Positions 24,185 to 32,539 of a stretch of DNA of 38,725 nt are shown piece by piece (the first letter of the stretch is position 1; each line of letters begins with the position of its first letter). The DNA lies in assembly GCA_005223095.1 (NCBI GenBank), contig NJBQ01000011.1, positions 1 to 38,725 of the forward strand, given 5' to 3'. The translations under genes and the position numbers were made by a program. This DNA is from Candidatus Aerophobetes bacterium Ae_b3a (GTDB lineage: Bacteria > Aerophobota > Aerophobia > Aerophobales > AE-B3A). The notes under the pieces were generated by a model, which searched no databases, had not been told where the DNA came from, and worked only from the letters and a program-made list of their open reading frames with translations.

Positions 24185-25231
24185 ATGCATATCTTGCACC
24201 TTACACCTTATATGTCTTTAGGGGGAACAGAAAGACATATTCTTAACTTAATCGCACAGGGTTTATCACGAGGGTACCAGGTCTCTTTAGCCTCACCAGC
24301 GGGTGAGGGGTTAAGAGAAGTTCCCGATACGGTTAGGCTCTATCAGATAGAAAATTGGCGAGGGTTAAAATTATTAGGCTCAGTTAAAGCCTTAAAGGAG
24401 ATAATTCTTGCTGTTGGTAATAAGGTGGATCTCGTGCAGGTTCATGCTTCAGCAGAAATGGCATACTTAACAAAGAAATACCTGACAAGAAAGCCGGTTA
24501 TTTTTACCTGCCATGGCTATAATACCCACCCTCCTTACTTTAACTATTGGCTTGCAGCAAGATTCTTAACAAGAATAGACTGTATAGTTGCTCTTACTCC
24601 CGAAGAAAAAGAGTATTTTCTTCGGGGAGGAATTAAAGAGAGTAAATTAGTAGTTATTTCTAATGGAGTAGAAAAGAAATTTTTCCGTGTTCCTTCTTTT
24701 CATCAGGATGATGGTGAAGTGATAGGTTTGGTGGGGAGATTAGTTAAAGAAAAGAATTTTGCCTGGGCTGTGAAGATGCAGGCTAAATATAGATTTGCTT
24801 CTAAGCTCTTTATAGTAGGAGGGGGTCCCTATCGTTCTAAACTGGAAAAGTTAGTGAAAAAATTGAACTTAGAAAAAGAGATAATCTTCCTGGGTCATAA
24901 AAAAGAGATGGAAAAGATATATCCCCTTTTCACTTATCTTTTGATCTCTTCCCGCAAGGAAGCCTTTGCCCTGGTTATCCTGGAGGCATTGGCTGCCGGT
25001 GTGCCAGTGCTTGTTCCTCATTGGCTTTTCGGAGTGAGGGAGTTCTATGGCTCTGCGCCTGGTGTGGTTACCTTTAAAGGAGGGAAGGATTTAAAACAAA
25101 AAGTGGAAAAAGGGGAAGGGAAGATAATGGGAGATAGAATCCAGTCTTTTGCCCGTAATTTTCTGTGGGGAAATATCTTTGATAGATATGAAGAATTATA
25201 TAGCCATCTCTTGATGAGGAGAGAATTCTAA
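24185..25231 (+). CDS. Glycosyltransferase family 4
   Basis: A 348-residue GT-B glycosyltransferase. The acceptor-side glycine-rich loop SLGGTERHILNLI is near residues 13-25. The donor-side domain has VGRLVKEKNF and SRKEAFALVILEALAAGVPV, the E-x7-E region that binds the nucleotide sugar. Probably adds a sugar to a lipid-linked glycan or LPS core on the cytoplasmic face. AGGAG sits four bases from the ATG. Its stop codon shares a base with the start of msbA, so synthesis and export are coupled. Confidence 0.9.
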   Translation: MHILHLTPYMSLGGTERHILNLIAQGLSRGYQVSLASPAGEGLREVPDTVRLYQIENWRGLKLLGSVKALKEIILAVGNKVDLVQVHASAEMAYLTKKYLTRKPVIFTCHGYNTHPPYFNYWLAARFLTRIDCIVALTPEEKEYFLRGGIKESKLVVISNGVEKKFFRVPSFHQDDGEVIGLVGRLVKEKNFAWAVKMQAKYRFASKLFIVGGGPYRSKLEKLVKKLNLEKEIIFLGHKKEMEKIYPLFTYLLISSRKEAFALVILEALAAGVPVLVPHWLFGVREFYGSAPGVVTFKGGKDLKQKVEKGEGKIMGDRIQSFARNFLWGNIFDRYEELYSHLLMRREF

Positions 25232-26970
25232 TGGCAATGAAACCCTGGCGTCGTTTATTAGTCTATCTGAAGCCATACTGGCCACTCTTTATATTGGTTT
25301 TGTTTCTTACTCTGGCAGTTACTTTGACTACCCTGGCTCTTCCCTGGATAATTGGAAAGAATTTAATTGATTCGGTTATTTTAGGAGAAAAGAGTCTTAA
25401 GCTGCTAAACTTAATTGTTCTGGGGATAATAGGGATAGTTGCTTTGAAGGGGCTCTTCTCCTTCGCACAAACATATCTAATGTCTCTTATTAGTTTTAGA
25501 GTAGTTACTGAGCTCCGTAATCGTGTCTATGAGCACCTGCAGCGTCTTTCCTTGAGTTTTTATAGAAAAAGACAGACCGGAGAGATTATCTCGCGGGTTA
25601 TCAATGATGTGGACCAGTTACAAAATGCCCTAACTACTACAACTGTTAATTTTCTTACCAATTGTCTTATTTTGATAGGTGTCTTTGGGTTAATTTTTTA
25701 TATTCATTGGCAGCTTTCCCTTTTTGTTCTAATAGTCATTCCTATTATTGCCTTTGCTGCTAATAAATTTGGTCAGTCGATAAGAAAATTTAGTAGTTCC
25801 ATTCAGACTAGAATAGCTAACATCTCTTCTATCCTGCAGGAGACGATAGTGGGGGTTGAGGTAGTAAAGTCTTTTGGTGCAGAAAGTAGAGAGATTGAGA
25901 GGTTTAAGGAGGAAAACGCCAGGACTCTTCAATTGTCTATAAAGAGAACTCGCTTCATTGCTGCTCTTACTCCTTCTATGGAGATATTGACCCTGATAGG
26001 GCTAGCAGGGATTCTCTGGTACGGAGGAAGAGAGGTTATAAGAGGAACCTTAAGCACAGGAGAACTGGTTACCTTTTTGGGGTACATAGCCCTGGCAGTT
26101 AATCCCCTGACCTATATTAGCCAGACTTTTGGTGTCTATCAACAGGCAATGGCTTCAGCAGAGAGGGTTTTTGAACTCATGGATACAGAACCTGAAATAA
26201 AAGAATCTCCTCAGGCAGTGGAGATGCTACGTCTAAAGGGCTCTGTGCAGTTAAAGAATGTCTATTTTGGTTATGATGGAGAATCAGTGCTGGAGAATAT
26301 TGATTTAGAAGTCAAACCGGGAAAGAGATTAGCCCTGGTGGGGCCTAGTGGTGTAGGTAAAACCAGCCTGGTTAGCCTTATTCCCCGTTTTTATGATCCT
26401 ACCTCCGGGCTTATTACTATAGATGGATATGATATTAGAAAGGTAAAGCTGGCTAGTTTAAGAAAACATATAAGCATTGTTTCCCAGGAGACTATACTTT
26501 TTAATGGCAGCATCCGAAATAACATTGCTTACGGCAAAATAGAGGCGTCTGATGCAGAGATCATCAAGGCAGCTAAACAGGCTAATGCCCATAGTTTTAT
26601 TATCGGACAGAGAGATGGATATGATACACAGGTAGGTGAGCGGGGAGTAAAGCTTTCAGGAGGAGAGAGACAGCGTATTGCTATAGCCAGAGCTATTATT
26701 CGAGATCCCCGTATTCTCATTCTCGATGAAGCCACCTCTTCTCTGGATACAGAAAGTGAAATTCTGGTTCAGCAGGCACTGGAAAGACTTATGGAGGGCA
26801 GGACTACCTTTGTCATTGCCCATCGGCTTTCTACCATTCAGGGAGCAGATATAATTGTTGTGCTTAATGACAAAAAAATTGAGGAAATTGGCTCTCATAA
26901 AGAGCTTTTGGCTAAAGATGGATTATATGCACGATTGTATAGAAAGCAATTTAAATTAGAGGAAGACTGA
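25231..26970 (+). CDS. msbA: MsbA-type lipid flippase ABC transporter
   Basis: A 579-residue half-transporter. Residues 1 to about 310 form the six-helix exporter domain with the QTGEIISRVINDVDQLQ intracellular loop. The ATPase domain has Walker A GPSGVGKTS, the Q-loop VSQETILF, signature LSGGERQR, Walker B ILILDEAT and the switch His in IAHRLST. In the lpxB/glycosyltransferase setting it most likely flips lipid A-core or a related glycolipid across the inner membrane; other type IV exporters look similar, so the name rests partly on context. Confidence 0.88.
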   Translation: MAMKPWRRLLVYLKPYWPLFILVLFLTLAVTLTTLALPWIIGKNLIDSVILGEKSLKLLNLIVLGIIGIVALKGLFSFAQTYLMSLISFRVVTELRNRVYEHLQRLSLSFYRKRQTGEIISRVINDVDQLQNALTTTTVNFLTNCLILIGVFGLIFYIHWQLSLFVLIVIPIIAFAANKFGQSIRKFSSSIQTRIANISSILQETIVGVEVVKSFGAESREIERFKEENARTLQLSIKRTRFIAALTPSMEILTLIGLAGILWYGGREVIRGTLSTGELVTFLGYIALAVNPLTYISQTFGVYQQAMASAERVFELMDTEPEIKESPQAVEMLRLKGSVQLKNVYFGYDGESVLENIDLEVKPGKRLALVGPSGVGKTSLVSLIPRFYDPTSGLITIDGYDIRKVKLASLRKHISIVSQETILFNGSIRNNIAYGKIEASDAEIIKAAKQANAHSFIIGQRDGYDTQVGERGVKLSGGERQRIAIARAIIRDPRILILDEATSSLDTESEILVQQALERLMEGRTTFVIAHRLSTIQGADIIVVLNDKKIEEIGSHKELLAKDGLYARLYRKQFKLEED

Positions 26971-26973
26971 ACA

Positions 26974-27157
26974 CGTTCATAGTTCATCGATAAAAACGAT
27001 GCTCTCCTCTCCCCTTTTTGTGTTCATTGTTCATTGACCTGCTAGCCCCTTAGCCAACTGTTTTACCGTTTGTTCTTTCTATCAATGAACTATTTGTGAG
27101 GATTAAGGTGAGGGGGCACTAGGTATGAGCAACTAGCAACTAGCAACGAGCGACGAA
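26974..27157. repeat. Inverted TTCAT/ATGAA and AGCAAC word repeats before GT2 gene
   Basis: ATAGTTCAT (26979-26987) pairs with ATGAACTAT (27085-27093), and a small hairpin CATCG/CGATG lies just after the left arm. At 27127-27157 the run GAGCAACTAGCAACTAGC continues into CAACGAGCGACGAAG, the same words as the panC inverted repeat. This run abuts the ATG of the next gene, where a normal ribosome binding site would be expected. Confidence 0.65.
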
Positions 27158-27161
27158 GATT

Positions 27162-28067
27162 ATGGAAGCAAGCATAATAATTCCTACATATAATCGAAGA
27201 GACACCCTGAAAAGAGTGCTCAATAGATTATTTAATCAGACTTTTCCTAAAGATGCTTATGAGGTTATAGTTATTGATGATGGCTCTACAGATAATACGG
27301 GAGCAATGGTCAAGAAGCTCAGTGCTGCTTGCTCTTTTAAGTATCTCTGGCAGGAAAAGAAGGGTCCTGCTGCTGCCAGGAATTACGGTTTGAGTAAAGC
27401 GCAGGGTGAGGTTATTATTTTCATTGATAGTGATGTTATAGTTGGACCTGATTTCATTGAAGAACACCTGAGTTACCATAAGAAGTATGATAGAGTTATA
27501 GTGCGCGCTCCGGTAATTCGTACACAAAATAGGGATAATCCAATTGGGGAAAGAATGAAATTGACCGACCTCTCTAGTGCTTTCTTTGCTACAGGAAATA
27601 CATCGGTGAAGAAGTCTTTTTTATTTCAGGCAGGTCCCTTTGATGAAGACTTTAAAGAATATGGCTGGGAAGATCTGGAAATGGGTGAGAGATTAAGAAA
27701 ACTGGGCCTGTCAGTGAAGACTAATAAAAGAGCAGTGGGATATCATTATCAGAAAAGACTTCGTCTGGCAGACCTTTCCCGTCTATGCGCCAAAGAAGAG
27801 ACTCGAGGACGCACAGCAGTCATTTTCTATAGAAAACATCCTACCTCAACTGTTAAGTATATGACTCAAATTAACTTCTTCTTTTTTTTTCTAGACTGGC
27901 TACTAAGTGTGGGTAATTTGATGAATACATCCTGGGGAAAAAAGTTTCTTATTTATCTAGATAAAAACAACTGCCATCTGCTGCTTAGCTTCTTTATGAA
28001 GATAATTGCCCAGCATTCCTATATAGAGGGAATAAAAGAGGCTCTTAAGAAAAATAATAAGGAATAG
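27162..28067 (+). CDS. Glycosyltransferase family 2
   Basis: A 301-residue GT-A inverting glycosyltransferase. The N-terminus ASIIIPTYNRRDTLKRVL starts the nucleotide-binding fold, VIVIDDGSTDNT supplies the first acidic pair, and FIDSDVIVGPDF is the DXD metal site. EDLEMGERLRKLG is the typical ED motif with the catalytic base. A hydrophobic segment near residues 235-250 may touch the membrane. Probably extends a surface glycan. The ribosome binding site is poor because a word-like repeat runs up to the ATG. The next gene starts 4 bases after its stop. Confidence 0.9.
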   Translation: MEASIIIPTYNRRDTLKRVLNRLFNQTFPKDAYEVIVIDDGSTDNTGAMVKKLSAACSFKYLWQEKKGPAAARNYGLSKAQGEVIIFIDSDVIVGPDFIEEHLSYHKKYDRVIVRAPVIRTQNRDNPIGERMKLTDLSSAFFATGNTSVKKSFLFQAGPFDEDFKEYGWEDLEMGERLRKLGLSVKTNKRAVGYHYQKRLRLADLSRLCAKEETRGRTAVIFYRKHPTSTVKYMTQINFFFFFLDWLLSVGNLMNTSWGKKFLIYLDKNNCHLLLSFFMKIIAQHSYIEGIKEALKKNNKE

Positions 28068-28071
28068 TTTT

Positions 28072-29301
28072 GTGCCATTGGCCCAATCCAATAAAAAAGG
28101 AGTAGTTCTTTTTCTTTCCAACGGACATGCAGAAGATCTCATTGCTTCTACTGTTATCGAGAAACTTTCTCAGGAATGTTTTCCCTGGGAAATAAGAGCT
28201 CTGCCGCTGGTGGGAGAAGGGAGAGCCTACGATGAAATAGGAATAAAGGTGCTTGGACCTCGTAGAATGATGCCCAGTGGTGGATTTGTAGAGTTTAATC
28301 CCCTATGGCTAGCTAGAGATATGGCTTCCGGTTGGCTAGGAGTATTGCGAGGACAGGTAGGTGTCTTAAGGAAGCAGCGAGCCGCGACCAGGCTAGTGGT
28401 TTGCGTGGGGGATATTTTTCTAGTTATCCTTTCTGTTTTTTTTCTTAAGAAGCCTATTGTCTTTCTTTCCACAGCAAAGTCGGATTATGCGCGGTTATAT
28501 AAGGGCCATTACCTGGTAGAGAAGTGGTTAATGAAATGGTTTTGCCAGTTAGTTTTATCCCGGGATGAGCTGACCACTTCCTCTTTGCGGGATTTTGGTA
28601 TAAATGCTGTCTATGTAGGCAATGTAATGATGGATTGCTTGAAGATAAGTGATGAGGAGTTGGGAATAGGAGAAAATAGACATGTAGTAGGAATTCTTCC
28701 CGGAAGCAAAGAAGAAGCTTATAAAAACTTACCTATTATTTTAGATGCGGTAAAGAAAATTAGCAGGGAATCTTTTCTTTTCAGAAAAACAGATTTCCTT
28801 TTAGCTCTGGCTGCTTCTTTGAGCCTGAAAAGGTTGGGAGAAGTAGTTTTTTCAAGCAGAGACTGGATATTGAAGAGTAGTGCCTCAGAGGAAAAAAAAC
28901 AGGGAATAGTAGCTTATTTAGTCTCCTCTCCTGGGATTCGTATCAAGATAGTTGAGGGGAGATTTGCTGATGTCCTTAATTCTTCACAAGTGATTATTGG
29001 TCTTTCTGGCATGGGGAATGAACAGGCGGTGGGTTTGGGCAAACCGGTGGTGAGTTTTCCTACCGAAGGACCTCAGATAACTAAGAAATTTTTGCGTATT
29101 CAGCAGCTTATTCTGGGAGAAGCTATATCAATAGTGGAACCCAAAGCAGAGGCCGTCGCTGAGGAAGTCAGCGCAATTCTTTCCCATCCTGAAAAAAAAG
29201 AAGAAGCATTAAGAGTAGGCAAAAAGAGGATGGGAGGCCCTGGAGCAGCGGCACAGGTAGCAGATTTGATAAAGAAAGAATTAGGAGAACAAGAGTGGTA
29301 A
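28072..29301 (+). CDS. Lipid-A-disaccharide synthase-related protein (TIGR03492-like)
   Basis: A 409-residue protein of the LpxB-related family first noticed in cyanobacteria and Deinococcus. It opens with VVLFLSNGHAEDLIASTVI, matching the family SNGhGED motif, then LVVCVGDIFLVIL, GILPGSKEEAYKN (the LPGSR equivalent) and LSGMGNEQAVGLGKPVVSFP for donor binding. The acceptor and sugar are unknown; in organisms without LPS this family is thought to make other glycolipids. GTG start at 28072, four bases after the GT2 gene. It overlaps the methyltransferase gene by 7 bases. Confidence 0.82.
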   Translation: MPLAQSNKKGVVLFLSNGHAEDLIASTVIEKLSQECFPWEIRALPLVGEGRAYDEIGIKVLGPRRMMPSGGFVEFNPLWLARDMASGWLGVLRGQVGVLRKQRAATRLVVCVGDIFLVILSVFFLKKPIVFLSTAKSDYARLYKGHYLVEKWLMKWFCQLVLSRDELTTSSLRDFGINAVYVGNVMMDCLKISDEELGIGENRHVVGILPGSKEEAYKNLPIILDAVKKISRESFLFRKTDFLLALAASLSLKRLGEVVFSSRDWILKSSASEEKKQGIVAYLVSSPGIRIKIVEGRFADVLNSSQVIIGLSGMGNEQAVGLGKPVVSFPTEGPQITKKFLRIQQLILGEAISIVEPKAEAVAEEVSAILSHPEKKEEALRVGKKRMGGPGAAAQVADLIKKELGEQEW

Positions 29302-30017
29302 GTCCTTATGAAGAACTCAGTCAGATATATGATAAAGGATGGGGGTTTTTTGGTGAGTCCTACTTCAGGTTAGTAAAAGAACTATTTGGCGAGAGTTTTT
29401 TTGAGCATCGTAGGGTTCTTGATGTTGGTTGTGGTACAGGAATCCTTGCTCTGAAGCTAGCCCAGCAGGGGTTCTCTGTGGTCGGTATAGACAGCTCTCC
29501 CCAAATGATAGCACTGGCTCAAGCTAAAGTAAAGCCTGGGCTCCCTCTTTTCTTTAAAGTTCAGGATATGAAAGAGCTCAATGCGAAAGGACCCTTTGAC
29601 CTTATTTTTTGTACCTTCGATTCTATTAATTATCTCTTATCAGAAAGTGATATAGCTCATTTTTTGGCCAGGGTGAATTCTGCTCTTGAATTAAGCGGTT
29701 TCTTTATGTTTGATAGTGTTACGGAAGTTTTATGTAACAAACATTACGGAAAGCGTAGTCGTAAGGTGGGCGGGGTGAGATTCCTTGAAAAGTTTAGCTA
29801 TTACCCCAGGAGAAAAATTGCTATTACTACATTTCAATTTGAAGATGGAAGTGAAGAGATACATCTTCAAAAGCCGTACGGATTAAGAGAATTAGCTCCG
29901 CTCCTGCGCAATACTGGTTTTGTTATTTGCGATAAATTTTCCAGTCCAGAAGGAGAGTTATACCGACCCGGGAGTGAGCGACTGATCTGTATTACTCGTA
30001 AGAAGGAATGTTTATAG
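29295..30017 (+). CDS. Class I SAM-dependent methyltransferase
   Basis: A 240-residue methyltransferase with the glycine-rich SAM loop VLDVGCGTGILALKL (residues 41-55), the acidic ribose-binding position in VVGIDSS and the post-motif FDLIFCTFDSINYL. Substrate is not readable. It starts with GTG inside the upstream LpxB-related gene, hence translational coupling and a probable role in modifying the same glycolipid or a surface glycan. It is the last gene of the envelope cluster. Confidence 0.88.
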   Translation: MVSPYEELSQIYDKGWGFFGESYFRLVKELFGESFFEHRRVLDVGCGTGILALKLAQQGFSVVGIDSSPQMIALAQAKVKPGLPLFFKVQDMKELNAKGPFDLIFCTFDSINYLLSESDIAHFLARVNSALELSGFFMFDSVTEVLCNKHYGKRSRKVGGVRFLEKFSYYPRRKIAITTFQFEDGSEEIHLQKPYGLRELAPLLRNTGFVICDKFSSPEGELYRPGSERLICITRKKECL

Positions 30018-30023
30018 TAAAAT

Positions 30024-30051
30024 TTGACAGTTGGGAATAATTACTTATAAT
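30024..30051 (+). promoter_or_regulatory. Promoter of the sugar kinase/aldolase operon
   Basis: TTGACA (30024-30029) and TATAAT (30046-30051) with a 16-base spacer, both consensus. It starts a transcript reading through a palindromic element into the PfkB kinase. Confidence 0.75.
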
Positions 30052-30063
30052 ATCTTGATAATT

Positions 30064-30131
30064 GACATTGCCAACGAAGTGAAGCAATCTCAGGGGATTG
30101 CCACGGTTGTTTTCAACAACCTGGCAATGAC
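30064..30131. repeat. CATTGCGAG/GATTGCTTC element (copy 4), three nested hairpins
   Basis: Outer arms CATTGCCA (30066-30073) and TGGCAATG (30122-30129) enclose two inner hairpins: GCAATC with GATTGC (30084-30101) and GGTTGTT with AACAACC (30105-30121, perfect, three-base loop). It lies in the predicted 5' leader of the kinase transcript and could fold into a cloverleaf-like RNA. Confidence 0.75.
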
Positions 30132-30185
30132 AGAAAAAAGAAGATTCTAGGAAGCTAAAGCGTACCAGTGTAAAGGGAACAGGAT

Positions 30186-31136
30186 ATGAAGCTCCAGGTA
30201 GTTTCTATGGGCGAGCTGTTGGTCGAGATTATGAGAGAAAATATAGATGAGCCTCTTGGGGTCAAAGGGACTTTTGTTGGTCCGTTTGCCAGCGGAGCCC
30301 CGGCCATTTTTATTGATGCTATAGCCAGATTAGGCATATCCTCTGGTTTTATTGGCAGCGTAGGAAGGGATGATTTTGGAAAGTTGATTACCAATAGACT
30401 AAAAGAAGACGGAGTAGATACTACCTATGTTCAATCCTTAGATAATTATACTACGGGAGTAGCTTTTGTCACCTATTATAGTGATGGAACTCGCCAATTC
30501 ATTTATCATATTCCCCAGGCTGCTTCAGGAAGAATTAGCCAGACTCAGCTTAATAGAGATTATTTGTCGGGGATAAGTTATCTTCATATAATGGGCTCAA
30601 CCCTGTCCATAAATGATTCCTGGCGTAGGTGGTGTTATAGAGCAGTGGAGATAGTTAAGAATTCAGGGGGAAAGATCAGTTTTGACCCCAACCTTCGTCC
30701 TGAGCTATTGGCCATAGAAAAAATCAGGGAAATCTGTGAGCCTATTCTCTCTTCTTGTGAGATTATTTTGCCTAGTGGAGAGGAAGCGAGGATGTTGACG
30801 GGAATTAAGGATACAGACAGAGCCTGCAGGAGGTTGCTCGAATGCGGCCCGGAGATAGTGGCTCTCAAGTTGGGTGAGGAAGGTTCCTGTATTTATATGA
30901 AAGAGGAGAAGTTAAAGGTTCCTTCTTTTCCGGTGAATGAAATAGACCCAACTGGAGCGGGTGACTGCTTCGATGCTGCTTTTATAATGGGGCTTCTTAA
31001 AGGATGGTCTATTAAGCGAGTGGCTAAATTTGCTAATGCCGTGGGTGCCCTGGCCGTAGCCAAAAGAGGCCCTATGGAGGGCGCTCCTTATTTAAGAGAA
31101 GTAGAAAAGATGGTTGGTCTGGGACAAGCAACGTGA
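30186..31136 (+). CDS. PfkB-family sugar kinase (2-keto-3-deoxygluconate kinase-like)
   Basis: A 316-residue ribokinase-fold kinase with MGELLVEIM at the start, GPFASGAPAIFIDAIARLG as the first PfkB motif and DPTGAGDCFDAAFI with the catalytic Asp near residue 260. The opening is typical of the KDG kinase and IolC-like subgroup, but the two bisphosphate aldolases downstream suggest it could feed a phosphorylated hexose to them. AAAGGGAAC and AGGA precede the ATG. Expressed from the consensus promoter at 30024-30051. Confidence 0.85.
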   Translation: MKLQVVSMGELLVEIMRENIDEPLGVKGTFVGPFASGAPAIFIDAIARLGISSGFIGSVGRDDFGKLITNRLKEDGVDTTYVQSLDNYTTGVAFVTYYSDGTRQFIYHIPQAASGRISQTQLNRDYLSGISYLHIMGSTLSINDSWRRWCYRAVEIVKNSGGKISFDPNLRPELLAIEKIREICEPILSSCEIILPSGEEARMLTGIKDTDRACRRLLECGPEIVALKLGEEGSCIYMKEEKLKVPSFPVNEIDPTGAGDCFDAAFIMGLLKGWSIKRVAKFANAVGALAVAKRGPMEGAPYLREVEKMVGLGQAT

Positions 31137-31231
31137 ACCGTATCTCGTATCTGGAAAAAAAAGGAAAAGGGAGCGGCTATTTTTTAAATCAATGAACTAT
31201 GAACAAAAAACAGATAAGAGGAGGGAAGTTG

Positions 31232-32320
31232 ATGGAGAAAGTGTTTATTTCTGCGGGTAAAATACGTGGTTTAAAGGCATTGGCCGATGAGAATGGTCGG
31301 TTTAAGATGATGGCCATTGATCAAAGGGGTTCTTTAAAGAGGATGCTGGCTAAAGTGCTTTCTAAAGAGGCTGATGAGGTAAAATACCAGGATTTGGCTG
31401 AATTTAAGACGATAATAATCAAGGTGCTATCTCCTTATTCCAGTGCTACTCTTGTTGATCCTATTTACGGATATCCCAATGCTATAAAGTATTTTACCAA
31501 AGGGACAGGCCTTCTTCTTTGTAGTGAGGAGACAGGGGGAGAGAAAGCAGGTAAAAGTGGTAAAGAAATAAAGTCAAGCTTAATATCAGATTGGACAGTG
31601 GAAAAGACGAAGCGAACCGGAGCAAATGCTGTAAAACTCCTTATTTATTATCGCGGAGATGCTTCTCCCGATGTAGTAAATCACCAAAAGGAAATAATTA
31701 GAGAGGTAGGTAGAGATTGCCGGCAATACGATCTTCCTTTTGTCTTAGAGCTGGTGAATTATCCTTTCTTGCCTGACGAAGAAAAGGATAATGCTACTTT
31801 TGCTCGGCGCAAACCAAAAATAGTCAAGGATTATGTAGAGGAGTTTTCTCGCTCCGAATATGGAGTTGATATTCTCAAGGTGGAATTTCCCGCTAATCTA
31901 AAATTTGCCAAAGAATATTGTCAGGGAGAGTTTGATGGAGTGAAAAGAGAAGCTCTTTATGACCTGTCAGAAATCAAAGGTTTTTGTCGAGAAGTGACAG
32001 CTCTGGCTGGTGTTCCCTGGGTAATATTATCAGCAGGAGTAGATATAGATGAATTTGTGGAAAATGTGCGTATAGCTACTAAATCAGGTGCATCAGGATT
32101 CTTAGGAGGAAGAGCTATCTGGCAGGGATGTGCTGACTATTATCCCGACAAGGAAGCTATGGAGGAATGGCTTTCTACCAGCGGAGTAAACAATTTCAAG
32201 CGTCTACATCAACTCCTTCAGGAAGCTACCCCCTATTTTGAACACAAGAAGTTCAAAGGTTTTCCTAACTTCTATTTGGAGAAAAAAGGGCCAGACTGGT
32301 ATCAACAATATGAATCGTAA
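31232..32320 (+). CDS. lacD: Tagatose-1,6-bisphosphate aldolase (LacD family)
   Basis: Class I aldolase cleaving tagatose-1,6-bisphosphate, and often other ketohexose bisphosphates, to DHAP and glyceraldehyde-3-phosphate. The 362-residue protein shows KMMAIDQRGSLKRML near the N-terminus, the Schiff-base lysine in DILKVEFP and the phosphate-site run VILSAGVD followed by GASGFLGGRAIWQ. The ATG at 31232 has a strong AGGAGGG six bases upstream, so the frame's earlier ATG at 31199 is rejected. Follows the sugar kinase by 95 bases, and a decayed relative of this gene lies beyond the next aldolase. Confidence 0.92.
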   Translation: MEKVFISAGKIRGLKALADENGRFKMMAIDQRGSLKRMLAKVLSKEADEVKYQDLAEFKTIIIKVLSPYSSATLVDPIYGYPNAIKYFTKGTGLLLCSEETGGEKAGKSGKEIKSSLISDWTVEKTKRTGANAVKLLIYYRGDASPDVVNHQKEIIREVGRDCRQYDLPFVLELVNYPFLPDEEKDNATFARRKPKIVKDYVEEFSRSEYGVDILKVEFPANLKFAKEYCQGEFDGVKREALYDLSEIKGFCREVTALAGVPWVILSAGVDIDEFVENVRIATKSGASGFLGGRAIWQGCADYYPDKEAMEEWLSTSGVNNFKRLHQLLQEATPYFEHKKFKGFPNFYLEKKGPDWYQQYES

Positions 32321-32539
32321 ATAGTATTTTGCCATTCGCATGTTGAAGAGTTAGAAAATAGGCAAAAATAGAAAACAAAAAGAAGGAAGAAGCTGCCCTT
32401 TTACCCGGAAGTTTACCGTGGTGAAATTGAATCAGCGTTTGGTTAAAAGTACCAAGGTAGCTGTCTAAGACAGTCAAAAAAATCTAGAAAAAACACATAT
32501 TTAATGAATAAATAATAATGTTGGAAGGAGATACAGAAG
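32321..32539. other. Intergenic stretch before class II aldolase
   Basis: A short frame at 32390-32446 reads LPFYPEVYRGEIESAFG and stops; its codons resemble those of the following aldolase and it could be the tail of a gene that arrived with it. I cannot identify it. An odd palindrome CTGTCTAAGACAG lies at about 32460-32472. GGAAGGAG precedes the aldolase ATG. Confidence 0.35.
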
